A stretch of DNA of 64,000 nucleotides from Cannabis sativa (Eukaryota; Streptophyta; Magnoliopsida; Rosales; Cannabaceae). The DNA is taken from assembly GCF_029168945.1 (NCBI RefSeq), contig NC_083605.1:3851280-3915279 (forward strand). The letters are read 5' to 3'. A model generated the notes under the pieces. The model ran no database searches. It was not told where the DNA came from and was given only the letters and a program-made list of their open reading frames with translations. The position numbers and the translations under genes are program-made. Below are positions 10,446-22,818 of this stretch, one piece after another; the stretch's first letter is position 1; each line of letters begins with the position of its first letter.

Positions 10446-11927
10446 AATGTTTAGCTTTTGTTGGAAGACTTTAATTGGTTTGTTCACAAACTCAGCTGTT
10501 GTTAGTTATGGCTTTTGCTCTTTTTTGAACAATGGGTTTGAAATATGGCATGTATGGTATGAATATTAATATAGTTTAGTTATGTTATTACTTTGTTTTC
10601 TCTCTCGAATTCATTTTCCCTTTCTATTTATGCACATTGTTAATGGTCAATGCTTCACTTTGCAACAAAAGCTCCCAATATTTGGTCGGTTGCTAGAATA
10701 GAATATTGTCACAATTCCTTGAAAATATTAGAGAATAAACACAAAACATTGTGTATATCGATTCGGATAATATTATGATCAAAAAAGGTTGAAGCTAAGT
10801 CACACACACTAATAGCTTTGTAGGATTTCCCCAGCTCAATATTTCTAAACACCATACAAACCCAGTAGAGTAATTGTAATTGGAAAATTGTATTGAGATA
10901 AGGGATTCAAAACTTTCAATCGACCCTTGACAATGACAAGAAGCAAGGAAAACATAACTAAGATGACACCCTTTGCATTTAGAAATAGATCCTTAACAAA
11001 GATTTGTAAAAGCACTGGCACCATATTTTGCTGAATGTAAAAATGGCAAAGATCTTTCCGGAAACTTAGTCCATACACAAGGGCAACCAGTTCTAAAACG
11101 CGTGCTTTCGCCTGCAGAAAACCCCCCTTTGAAAACACAACTTGTAAGTGAAAACAATTGCCCAAATTCAAACTTGCCTGCTATAATTTGCCAACACCTA
11201 CATCTAACTCCTTTGCCTACCAAGGAGGTAGGTAGTTCAGCCTCTCATAAAATCTGCCTACTTTACAAACTACATTGTAAGTTCAGCCATGCCAGAAATC
11301 TGTTAGTTTTCACAAAAGTCTGGAGTTCGAATCCCTTATAGTTTTCTAGTCCCTAAATAGTTAGGCAGAGAGCATAGTATCGAGACTCGAAATTAGAGCA
11401 TGTTTTATCTTGAAAAATGCAGAATGATAACACAAACATAGCCATGTTATGTTATTATGCAGTTACTGTTTTCACAACACTATTTTGAATCCTAGACTTA
11501 AACGAGTATAGATGAAAACAGGAAAAGAACTAATGAGGGCAACAAAATGAAGCGAGCAAGAAACTTGTTATTAAGATAAATACGCAGGCAGTATGAAATT
11601 AACAGATATTATAATTCGCATCTGTCTAACACAATCTCTAGAATAAGGTCACTTAAATATCAAACACACGAATATTGACGAATCCTAACTATGCGTTTGT
11701 AATCACGAGACCGCAACTGTCGTTTTCGCCTCTCACTATCCCAACAATTCCAAACCCAGCAATTCCTACATTACATAGAAGAGTCGTTTTGTGATTTAGC
11801 GTGTGTCGGTGATATAGATATTCGTTGTGTCGTCACGGGTTGAACGGCTATAAATAATAATCATAAAGCGGTCTAGCAGATCAAAAAGAATTTGTTAAAT
11901 CACCTGCAAAATCGCATAAGTTCAAGT
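10446..11927. other. Intergenic region with unidentified relic
   Basis: Bases 11020-11290 share ancestry with 7690-7920. On the minus strand, 11171-10845 is open for 108 codons, but I recognise no domain, and the equivalent stretch at 7.7 kb is not open in the same way. I therefore treat it as a decayed repeat rather than a gene. The part next to 11928 is the likely 3' UTR of the RRM gene on the minus strand. Confidence 0.45.
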
Positions 11928-14181
11928 TCAACGCTTCCCTCGATGCCCGCCACCTGACCTTGCACCAGGATAGCGAGCAAATTGCAACCTTAAATTGACC
12001 GAATCACGGTCATGCTCATCAAATTTATAACCTGCAAAATCGAGCTCGACCAATTTACGCTGTAACTACAACTAGCCATTGTTTTGAACGGTGAATCAGG
12101 CAGATCAAGACGTGTATACGGTTAAATAGTCGATATATTGAATATAAATTTTACTAGTAACTTAAAAAATGAATATGTAGAATCATCACTCATTAGCAAA
12201 GACAGCAGGAACAAGCTTTCGATTCCAAAGTCCCATCTTAACACATGCAAAGCTTACCAGGATTCATCATGACCCAATACGCACAGTGAAACTGTGGCCT
12301 AGCCTGTGAAAGTAATAACTTTCAGAAAGAAAGGAAAAGGATTGAGCTTGCCATAGATGATGGCCGAAATATTTTCAGCAACATAGTATTGTTGTCCCTA
12401 TCATACGAGCTTATCGTGCTTGCCAATTTAACTAAGCTACTATAAAATTCATCGAGCGCTCACGCCACCATTAAAGTTAGCTTGTGCCTCACTTATTACC
12501 GGATAAAGGTGGATCGAAAATCACAATCATGTCATTAATGCAATGACCCTGTTTTATAAATATTCTTTACTCATTTCAACATATCTGCATCAACTGCCTA
12601 GAAGAAATATCTGATTCAATAGTTGTTTTCAGTATATGAAAAGTCTTCATTATTGCAAAGTCAAGTGCCACATACTCTATAAAGCAGGTTACTATAGCTA
12701 ACAACTTACACATTTTGACATTACACAGATCACAAAGATCTGCAGAGGAATTAATAAGCTCACCTTGTAGGGCATCCATAGCAGTAGCTGCATGGGCTGG
12801 ACTCACAAAATCAACAAAACAAAGAACTAGCGGTTCTCCTCCGGGCTGCATAATTCAAATAACAGTAGAAATGGAACAGCAGAGAATATTAACATCCCAA
12901 TATATATCTATATACACAATATAATGTAAAAACACTAAACTAATTCTGCACTAAAAGGCACAGAAGGTAAACTCACATGTCTTGATTCCTTGCTTACAAG
13001 TCTCACCTCTTTGTAGCCTACAAAAGGACGAAATATATCTTTGAACACACAAGTCAAGGAACTAAAATTGCAAAGATTTTTCATTTTTTTAAATTGGAAG
13101 CCAAAGGACTGCCATGAAATGTCAGATAAAAAATAATTATCCACTACTAAAGGATACGAGCTACTTCCCGCCTTGTGCAGTTGGCTGGTAAACCCTCTAC
13201 AAATAGTGTACTAGAAGCATCAGGAGGAAGGGGAACTTCAGGTCTTCCACCTCCATATCCAAGAGTCCTATCTTTTATAGTTGCCCCGGGGTCAACGCCC
13301 CCAATGCCCATAAGACGTGGATCATCAACTGCACGGTTGGGTATTCCACCACTGATCGGTCTAGGAGGCTGTCCCCCGGCATAAGAAGGCTGCTGAAACA
13401 TTAAATTTTTTAACCCTTAAACAATTTGTACATAAAATATGAACAGAATGAGTATCTATAGTCTCATAAAAACATTCATATTATATTACCGTGCTGCGCA
13501 AATATCGATCATATGATGCATTAATAGATTCGGTATCTCTAACACGAATTGTTCCTCTATCATCTTCACGGGGAAAATAGTTAGGGAGATCATGATTGCT
13601 CAGTCCATCTGCAAAAGTACAAGAATAATAAATTAGCAGAACAAACAATAGTAGTACGCAGATAATCACATTAGCTATAAATAGTGAAATGAAATCGAAA
13701 ACAGCAGTAGTATAAAACCTAACTCAAAATTTACACATTTACTGGGACTTTAACCCCACATCAGTCACCCATCTATATGGTTTTGTATATCTGATATTTC
13801 ATGTATTCGAAATTCGAAATTAAGACTACCCGAAATCAAAATTCAGGTGGAAATAAAGATAAAAAGCACATAACAACCAAAGATTCTAAATCCAAAATGA
13901 TTATTGAAATCACATATAAATGAAATTGAAATGAATATTTGACAAAATCATATCCCATCAACATATAGTAACATATTACAACATTTAATTTGGTTCCCCA
14001 ATAATTTTACTGCTTTTTTCTCTCGGTAACCAAACAAAAAAATCAAATCTTGAAACCCTAAAAACATAAAAGAAATAAAATTGTAAAATGGAGAAGTACC
14101 GTAGTCGGGACGAGAGCGCTTGGCGGGGATGGCGGAAGGCGGCTGGCGCGGATCAGTGTACCTCCAATAAGAGTCGGCCAT
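11928..14181 (-). CDS. Single-RRM RNA-binding protein, NSR/MtRBP1-like
   Basis: Six exons on the minus strand (14181-14100, 13608-13490, 13392-13158, 13038-12977, 12845-12764, 12031-11928) with GT-AG introns give 227 residues. The N-terminal part (MADSYWRYTDPRQPP, KRSRPDY, NASYDRYLRS) and a Gly/Pro-rich middle lead into one RRM at about residues 128-215. RNP2 is LFVEGL (130-135) and the RNP1-like strand is PLVLCFVDF. The RRM continues through SPAHAATAMDALQGYKFDEHD, and the protein ends in a basic GGGHRGKR tail. This matches the plant family that includes the nuclear speckle RNA-binding proteins and Medicago RBP1; known members bind RNA in nuclear speckles and modulate alternative splicing. 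That function is inferred from family membership. The acceptor of exon 3 is a tandem CAGCAG, so one Gln may be optional. Intron 5 is the longest (about 730 bp). Confidence 0.9.
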
Positions 14182-14426
14182 ACGCTAAAGGTTGAATCTT
14201 TAAGGTACTAATAATGTGAAAATGGCAGGGAAAGAGGGAAATGAGAAAGAAGAAAAAGGGATTCCCTGTTAAGACGATGAAGAAAGGAAATAGGACACAA
14301 CTAAAATGCCTAAATCAAAATAAGAATTGTAAATAGTGCTCAAACACTATGAGAATGAGATGAAATTTACAACACCACCCCTAACATATAGGATCACATT
14401 TTCACAGTTTCACTCATATTTTAATG
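14182..14426 (-). promoter_or_regulatory. 5' UTR/promoter region of the RRM gene
   Basis: Sequence upstream of the RRM start on the minus strand. It is pyrimidine-rich on that strand (the plus strand reads GAAAGAGGGAAATGAGAAAGAAGAAAAAG in short pieces), as is common in plant 5' leaders. No clear TATA box was found. Confidence 0.4.
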
Positions 14427-14755
14427 TAGGTTAATTAGGATTTTTGTATTTATAAATTTAGATTATTAGATTTAATAATTTTTATTGCATTTCATTCAAT
14501 TTTACTAATTCGATGATTATTTATGTACTAAATTATGTTCTTCGGACTTTCGTATTTGCCAAATCATATCACTTATTATTTGACATATGTCAAATAATGC
14601 CCTTTGAATTTTTATCTATATTATACTATTTTTACTAAAAGTAGACAAAAATCTTTAAATTTAACAATCTAAATAGTTCAAAGGGAATTTTTAACAGTTT
14701 TCAAAATTCAGGAGGTAAAATTTGGGTATATGTCAAAGTTTGGAAGCAAAAGTCC
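14427..14755. mobile_element. Diverged foldback MITE
   Basis: Begins near GGTTAATTAGGATTTTTG and ends near AAAAGTCCTA. Its interior shares CAAATCAT, AGTAGACAAAAATC and ATTTAACAATCTAAATAGTTC with the better preserved element at 15551-15946. It is an older member of that family with eroded ends; the boundaries are approximate. Confidence 0.55.
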
Positions 14756-14852
14756 TAAATGTATATGTAAAGTTCCATATCAAGCACCTGAGTTGACATA
14801 CAGTTATGGGTGTATTTTAATGCTGAATCTTACACATTTTAGTTTAATAAAT

Positions 14853-15440
14853 AGAGCAATTTGCGGTGAAACTCCCTTATATTTTAATTTTTATACACTC
14901 AACCCCCTTATCTTTTTTTGGTAGCAAAACTCCCTTATGTTTTAACTTTTATACACTTAACTCCCTTATTTTTTTTTTGTGGCAAAATCCCATCATGTTT
15001 TAATTTTTATACACTTAACCCCCTTATCTTTTTTTTGTGGCAAAATCCCCTTATGTTTATTTTTCTTTGCAAATTTGACACGCCAGTTAAATATTACTGT
15101 TAAATATCAATTGGATAACCACTGTATACACCTGTGTATATGTAACGGTAAAACCTCGAAGTCGATACAGTAGTAATCCAGTTAGTATTTAATGGCAATA
15201 TCTAACTAAAACTTTAAAGTTGCAAAGAAAAGTAATCTTAAGGGGGTTTTTCCACCAAAATAAAATATAAAGAGGTTAAGTGTATAAAAATTAAAACATA
15301 AAGGGGTTTTGCCACAAAAAAAAAATAAGGGGGTTCAGTGTATTAAAACTAAAACATAAGGGGTTTTGCAACAAAAAAAAAGATAAGGGGATTAAGTGTA
15401 TAAAAGTAAAACATAAGGGGATTTCGCCACAAATTACTCT
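14853..15440. mobile_element. Foldback MITE with tandem-repeat arms
   Basis: The left arm starts AGAGCAATTTGCGGTGAAA and the right end is its inverted counterpart (AGAGTAATTTGTGGCGAAA on the minus strand). A 7-bp direct repeat AATAAAT flanks both sides (14846-14852 and 15441-15447). Each arm consists of about three to four imperfect ~58-bp repeats containing TTTTAATTTTTATACACTTA, CCCCCTTATC and a T run followed by GTGGCAAAA; the right arm carries them in opposite orientation. There is no coding capacity. Confidence 0.75.
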
Positions 15441-15550
15441 AATAAATAATTTGAGAAACCACTAACCAATAATAAAATGCCACATCAGTATGATGTTACA
15501 CTATGTTACATTTTTTTACCAGCACCAAATATCACACAACACGAAATAAA

Positions 15551-15946
15551 GGCTAATTACAATTTTTGCCCCCTGAACTATGACATGTACCAAATCATGT
15601 CCCTTGAACTTTTAAGGTCGTTAAAAATACTCCCTGAACTATTGAGATTGTTGGATTTAAGGATTTTTATCTAATTTTAGTAAAAAAGTCTAACATGGAT
15701 AAAAGTTCAGGGGCCATAATTTAGTACATGTCAAAGTTCGAGGGACATGATTTGGTAGATATCAAAGTCTGGGGAGCATAATTTAGTACATAAACAATCA
15801 CTGAAATAGTAAAATTGAATGAAATTAGACAGAGTCCTTAAATCCAACAATCTCAATAGTTCAGAGAACATTTTTAACGACCTTAAAAGTTCAGGGGGCA
15901 TGATTTGGTACATGTCAAAGTTCAAGGGCAAAAATCCTAATTAGCC
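15551..15946. mobile_element. Foldback MITE with ~110-bp terminal inverted repeats
   Basis: The ends GGCTAATTAC and (minus strand) GGGCTAATTAGG are inverted, and inverted similarity continues for about 110 bp (CCTGAACTATGACATGTACC, AAATCATGTCCCTTGAACTT, TTAAGGTCGTTAAAAAT). Short direct AAATAAA-like sequences lie on both flanks but the target duplication is not certain. No transposase is present. Confidence 0.7.
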
Positions 15947-16255
15947 CAAAATAAAAATATTTTGCTTAAAAGATTTCACATTTTATATTTCTTTTCCTCA
16001 TTATAAAAGGTAATTTAAGGTACATCTAATATTATTATTTAGAAACTATTTCTAAAATTCATTTTAAAATTAAATAAAATTATAAAAATAAAAAATATTA
16101 TAAAATTTGAAATTATTTTTATATTTTTTTTTAAATAATAATATTAAATGTAACAATATAAACGTGTCACGTATATAAAAGTATCTACATAAACAATCTG
16201 TACTGACAGATAATTGTTAAAAATATATGACATCTAAAATCTGCAAACAATTCAA
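15947..16255. other. AT-rich spacer
   Basis: No ORF or repeat boundary was recognised. Nearly pure A/T from about 16040 to 16150. Confidence 0.4.
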
Positions 16256-16277
16256 TAAGGGAAATTTACATTGTATA

Positions 16278-16530
16278 TGTTATAAAATAATATAAAATAA
16301 TATAAAGTAGATGAGAAGAAAGAAGAAGAAGATGAAGAGAGAAAGAGAAAGTGAATGAGAATTTCTGAGTTGTTTATTCTAATGGGGTGAACCCCTATTT
16401 ATACAAATACAAGAGTGAGATATTAAGAAACTAAGAAAAAGGGAAACTAAGGAAAAGAGGAATGTTGATTACAATTCATGGTAATAAATAAAAGATTTGG
16501 ACATCCACATAATTATTAATATTTATAACA
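16278..16530 (-). repeat. 3' LTR of the Copia-like element
   Basis: Starts TGTTATAAA and ends TTTATAACA, forming 9-bp inverted termini. Matches 31130-31382 over the full 253 bp with one visible change (AAAGGGAAA versus AAAGAGAAA). Confidence 0.95.
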
Positions 16531-16549
16531 CTCCCCCTTGGATGTCCAT

Positions 16550-17180
16550 AATAGCTGCCTTATTAAAAATCTTGCTGAAAACTTGGTCAAAGGAAAAAGA
16601 GTATAGTGTAAACTAACTCCCTCACCCTCATTTAGGCATTTGTGGAGATCTTCTAATCGACGAATTTCGATCTTGTCTGCCGTCTTCTCAAATGTTGATG
16701 TTGGTAATAACTTTGTGAATAAGTTTGTAAGATTGACACTTGATTGAATATGTTGAACACCAATATGCATTTTCTTGAAGCGTATAAAGAAGAATTTCGT
16801 GAAATGTGTTCTAACTCTATCTCCTTCAATGTACCTCCTTTTAGTTGAACGATGCAAGCAGTATTATCCATAGAGAATTGCTTGGGTTGATACTTCTTTA
16901 TTGAGTGCAATCCATATGTTTCCCGAATATGCTATGTCAATGATCTCACTCACTAACATTCTCTACTTGCTTCATAAAATGCAAGTATGTTAACATGATT
17001 TATAGTTGCCTCGTTAAAAATCTTGCCAGAAAAACCCAGTGGGACAAAATCTGAGCTAGGGAAAAGAGTACAATATATATTTCATATTCATAATTATTTG
17101 CAAGTTGCCTCGTTAAAAACCTTGCCAGGAAAACCCATTGGGACAAAACCTGAACTAAGGAAAAAAGAGTGCAACATGAA
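16550..17180 (-). repeat. Three dispersed ~70-bp repeats beside the RNase H remnant
   Basis: Units start near 16555, 17006 and 17105. The latter two share TTGCCTCGTTAAAAA, CTTGCCAG-AAAACCCA and GGGACAAAA and end in AAAAGAGTRCAA. The first is more diverged (TGCCTTATTAAAAATCTTGC). They lie between the RNase H relic and the hairpin-rich tract. Function unknown. Confidence 0.75.
16640..16915 (-). pseudogene. Copia RNase H C-terminal remnant
   Basis: In two overlapping minus-strand frames the sequence carries DNTACIVQLKGG and then IEGDR, HIQSSVNLTNLFTKLLPTS and FEK, which match the end of Copia RNase H (normally DNTA-I-L, then VNLADLFTKALP). A frameshift separates the two halves, and no upstream reverse transcriptase remains. 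It marks the element as Copia and fixes its orientation. Confidence 0.8.
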
Positions 17181-17199
17181 TATGTCTCCCCCTCATGCA

Positions 17200-19822
17200 C
17201 ATATGATCCATAATTCTTTTGGTGATAATATATCTCATAAGATTATTGTTATCACTTTTAAAATATCACCATATATAATCTTTGATCATATATTTTCTAT
17301 AACTCTTCCAGAGTATGCATGGACTTCTAAATTATAGATGAGGGGTTCGTGGAACATTAGTCTTTATCCAACTAATTGTATCATTCATGTGTGTACACAA
17401 CTTTGTTCATACGAAAATTTAAAATTTCAAGTAGATATGAACATAACACATTAATGGTACTACAAATTTTCATTTGTGACAATGATGGTACTCCAAGACC
17501 ATATATTTATTCCATCTTGTTTTATGATCTTAATTTCCATATCAAATGATCATATATCTATAATTCTTGATACATATGAAGTACTTCAGGACTTCAATAC
17601 TAATGAACAAACTTTATACATTAATATTTCTCGAAATACAAAAAGAAATAAAAAGTTTGTTCTTCAATTAATCAAAAACTCTTAAAGAGTCTATCACAAC
17701 GTATAATTTACGTATTTATATTGCATAGACAACCATAGGTATTTTTCAAATAATAATTTACTTACATGTCTTTATTTCATACAAAGATCTTTGTCATATA
17801 GTGCGCGCGACTTTGAATTTATATCACTTAAGACATGTATTAAATTCTTCTAGAACTTTTAGATAAGGCGTATTTCAAATTCTCACTATATTAGGAGCTC
17901 CAAATAAATAATCTTTTGTTGCAACATTTATGTGACGCTTATAAATCCTCATAAAATATATTCCAGACTATAATCAAATCATGATTATATTTTCTCAATA
18001 TTTAAGCCTTACTTCAATCAATCTCATGTCTATGCAAACTTTGTACAACAATTCATTATGTACAAATACATATATGCAAATTTCTCATTAGAAATATTTA
18101 TTTGCACACCCTACAGGTCTTACTTCACTTTATGTGAGTAAATTTGCCTGGATTGCGTCATAATATTTTGGCCAAAAATCAAAATGTAAGTCGATGATTC
18201 TCGACAAATCTAATACCATGATCCTTGCTATCTCATGTTAGTTTATTGCATATGCAAACATTCAATATTTATTGTCGACAAAAATTTCAATAAATGATAA
18301 TTTCCTCCCATATTGACATAACTTATAGAGATCTCTTTAAATTACATATTTTTCAAATATGTTTATCATTTATAGGTACCTATAACGAATCACTTCAGGG
18401 ATTCAATTATGATGAAATGTGTTATGTCTAACTTCTCTTGGGAGTCTTTTCGAGTACCGTTTTCATCACGGTTATCATTTTAATACTTTATAACATTAAG
18501 GTATCTCCACGAGTACCTCTAGATTTAACAACTTCAGGGCAAATCAAATGAACATTTATTAATAATTTCTACATTGTTCATTTACGCTTCAGGCGTTTTC
18601 AACTCATTCTATCTCAACTTTAAATAATATTGATTTGCAGTTGGTATATATCATTTTGAACTATATTGTTCTTATATACTTTGTGCAAGGATCATTTTTC
18701 AAAAATCATCATCGATCCCAACTGCTTCTCTCCCCCTGATCGAGAGATTTTTTAAAAATTGTGATATCTAAAAATATTAATACACCTGTAGGGATTTCAA
18801 TATATCACAATGAATCAATATTTGTTTAAACTCATATATACTATATGACATTGAACTTTAGGTTCAATAAACTTCAGTTTCAAGTTCAATCCTTATGAAC
18901 TTAATTCATTTCTAAGAATGATTCATACGTGTATAATTAGAAATACATAAATTTACACATTTTGTAAATGCATGATTATATAATCTTATCACATCAATAA
19001 GAAACTATGCAATAAAAATCTAACAATGGCTCAAGATTGTTAAGAAAACATATTTTAAATATTTTCTATGTGCAAATATATGCACATTCTTCTTTTGAGC
19101 CTTATAAATAACAATGAGAAGAATCTTCTGGTTCTTCAACAAAATTTAGTCAAATTTTTTGACAATTTATTGCATATGATTGATTATGTCAAAATAATTC
19201 AATTCATGAACTTCAGGTTCACTATAATTTGTATTTCAATGAAACTTTCAAAATGTAATGTAAATTCATTACAACATAATCATTACAAGTTTCATTTTTA
19301 TATACACGAATAATATAATTATATTATTCTCCAAAACATATACACTCTTCAGGAATCACTATCATCAATTCAATGATGTGTATAATTTAAAAGATACATG
19401 ACAACTTCATCATGTTATTGTAATGATCAAATAGATATAACCATAACATATTATTCATTTTTCCTGATATCTTTTTAACAAGTCGTCTAATTTATTAATA
19501 GACTATTCATCAGTCTAATTATCATGACTTGATATATTATATATTTAAATGTACAACAAGTACATATAATAAGTTATTTATTATCACTTTCATAACTAGA
19601 TAAAAGTTACACATCTAGGTACATACAAAGACATTTTACTACTCAAAGTAGCAATTGTATGTAAGACTTCTTCAGGAAGCCTTTCAACTAATCATTTTGT
19701 GATTCTTTATCACTTTGATTATATTGGATCACTAACAAATATTAGTAAATTATATATCCACTTTTAGGAATATGCTAACTGAATTATATGGTAACTATAT
19801 ATTTACATATCATGTACCAACA
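17200..19822 (-). other. Hairpin-rich non-coding tract, part 1
   Basis: Interior of the Copia-like element with no ORF above about 80 codons. It contains many successive short inverted repeats. Examples: 17302-17314, 17578-17595, 18190-18205, 18371-18384, 18387-18404, 18850-18868, 19069-19086, 19118-19137, 19208-19220, 19396-19415, 19485-19503, 19500-19516 and 19596-19618. Several have a loop containing ACTTCAGG or a variant. See findings. Confidence 0.65.
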
Positions 19823-22818
19823 TGTAACGCCCCGATATTTTGCCTTATCTTACAAAAATACTATTTTCATGCATAATTTGAAAAGATAAAAAAAAATAAT
19901 TTAAATACAACAGTGGATTTTAAAAAAAATCAAAATGCAACAGAGAAGGATCCTTCATTTGTAAAACAAGATGCAGTAAGTAAATAATTTTAAATAATGC
20001 ATTTCCACTGTGTTAGATTTATCAACTGCTTAAAATAAAACTAAGGCACCACCGACGTTCTAGATCGTTTGTCCGCCCGTAGCCGCCCAACAAAAGATAA
20101 TGCACCGAACCGACCCCGCTCACTATACATACTTCCCCGTCTAATACCCGTAGGGAAAGTAAGGGGGGTGAGCTAAAAGCTCAGTAAGGAAATGCTTATC
20201 AAACAATACCATATAATATCACACATACCATTAATGTATTTATTAAGTTTTAGCAATATCATACATGCTCTTTTATAACTATAACCAAATAACTGTACAT
20301 ATGGAAACCTTTATCATACAAGTCTATACTATTTGTTTACACCGTACACATATACAGAGATCATAACTCCAATATCATACTCATAACATAATCATATCAA
20401 TACTATAAATAATAATAACATTATCACAATATTGGCATATCATAGCCATTACTTACATAACCCGGGCCTAGCCTGACCCTACAATATCCTGGGCCTAATC
20501 TGCCCATATAATAACATGGGCCTATGTAGCCCTACCATTGTTATAGGATAGGGTATCTCTATATTCAACAGTAACATCACTGTATCATACCCACCATAAC
20601 AATCTCATACACGACTCAGTAAAATGCAGGGTAGGGTATCTCTACATTCAACGGCCTTATCCCGTATCATACCCCACCATGGTCCCCCACTTTACCTGAG
20701 ACGTTAGCATACAACATACAACATATAACATGCAACATACAAATACATCATACAACACACAACCTGAAACATACAAATACAACATACAACATATACAAGT
20801 CATACAACCATAATTTATGTATCAATTCACAAAGTCATATTGTGTCCATACCACACATTCTCAGTACCATATACATATTCAAAAAAACAAATCATAAGTC
20901 ATATTTCAATACATAAAGAATTTAAATTTATGCAGATAAACACATACAAAACTATCTAATTTCCTTACCTCAAATCCCGCTGCTTAAGAGTTGTTATCTT
21001 GTCACTACTACCTATAATAAGACATGGGTCAAGGCCCTAATATTAAAATTCGTACTCTTACAGTACAGCAGAAAGATTTACTATTTTTGACCAACAACTA
21101 CACTAATTCAGTAAAAGTTGTCTTCATAAAAATTATAGGAAATTCCATTATCTTTCCAATGATATAAAGATCATTACAAATGGATTAAAACTGAGAGAGT
21201 TATGATTGTTTTACTGAAACTATTTCTGAGAAGGAATATGGAGTAACGAATTATACGACTTAGCAAAAATACAAACTTTTTGTATTGAAAAGTTCAGAAC
21301 TAGAAGATAACATCTCCATGAAAGTTTTAGGAAATTAAATTCCCTTTCCAATGATACCAAAATCTCTGAAATTGGAATTATATTCAAAGAGATATTACAA
21401 TTTTACCAAAACAGTTTTGGAAGAACAAGATTCAAGAAACGAATTACATGATACAGAAGGAAACTAACTTTTCGACATAGTATAACTCCGAATTCACGAA
21501 ATATTTCTTCATGAAACTTATGGAAAATTGAATAAGCTTTGAAACCATATATAGATCATTAAAAATGGACAAGAATTGAGAGAGTTATAGTATTTTAAGT
21601 GAAAGTACTTTTTCTGGGAATATGAAAAAAACGATTTACAACAAAATCAGAAAGATGATAATTTTCGACATAGAATATCACCGAAATGGTGAATAATTTC
21701 TTGATAAAAATTTTAGATCATCGAATAAGCTTTCTAACGATATAAAAATCGCTGGAAACGGATCAATATTGAGAGAGATATGACTATTTTACTAAGACAA
21801 TAATTTTCAGAAAAAAATAAAAACGAGATTTTATAGTTTAACCTAAAAGTTCACAACAATAAGTGGAAGAACTCTCTTACCTCTTGATGACTCTTCTTAA
21901 TCTAGATCTTGAAATCTCAAATTATTAGAATGGTGATGATGATCTCAATGTTATGTTGATGAAAATCATGAGTGTTGTTTGGCGAAGAGAATGAAACAAG
22001 AAGGAAAATTATAAATCTTTGATAGGTAGCGAGATGGATAACTTGTAGGATATAGGATTTTATTGAAATGGCCCTCTCTAAGAATTGTATTCAGGCGGAA
22101 AGAAAGAGATTGAGATTGAGTTTTATTTTTCTTAGGGTTAGAGACTCTGCATATTACGTATCAAAATGTGATAGATTTAGGTTTTATAATCTAATTAAAT
22201 CTATAAAAGAAAATAATAAAATAACCCCTATAATCTGATGCTAATTTAACTCTAAATAGAATAATTAAATAAAAATCTTATTTGTTAGATATAAGTTTTA
22301 AATTTAAATTTTAAAACTTAGGGTTTCTATACTAAACTTAACAGGTCGTCACTTTGTAACCTAATTTTGACCCCAATAAAGTTAAAATTACGATAAATCT
22401 ATTTCTACATAATTGATAGATCTTTGAATTATCTTTCCAACGCCACTGAAATCACCTCAATCCGAGCTCTAGAACTCCAGATATGATCGTTTTAGTAAAA
22501 CAGTTTTTAATCCCGTTGAATTTATCCAAACCTACGAATTTTTAACATTAATTAATTAAACTCACTAAATATATTATAAAACCCTAATGGACCTTCATAT
22601 TGGGCTTTAATTAAACGATTACTTACTCTGTAAAAATACCATAATATTTTACTTTCGTAGTTAATACAACTTTAACTCTCTCTAAAAAATTGGTACAACT
22701 ACTCTAAGCAATAATATCAACTCACTAACAACACAAAGAAACAAGATAATTATCCTCGCTCAATTATTATCCAAAAAAAAAAAAGAAAATTAAATACTAT
22801 TTTAATCTGGATATTACA
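19823..22818 (-). repeat. 3' LTR of the nested gypsy element
   Basis: Contains a GGGCCTA-rich block (20460-20540), an ACAACATACA-type minisatellite (20706-20810) and about four degenerate ~190-bp tandem units (21065-21845). Nearly identical to 26559-29545 except in small clusters, for example 20080-20130 and 22060-22095. Confidence 0.95.

Noticed and set aside
10845..11171. 108-codon minus-strand ORF with hydrophobic stretches
   Set aside because: No family recognised, and its homologous segment at 7.7 kb is not open in the corresponding frame, so coding potential is not conserved.
13175..13384. Plus-strand ORF in the RRM gene
   Set aside because: It is antisense to exon 3, whose Gly/Pro-rich composition keeps the opposite strand open.
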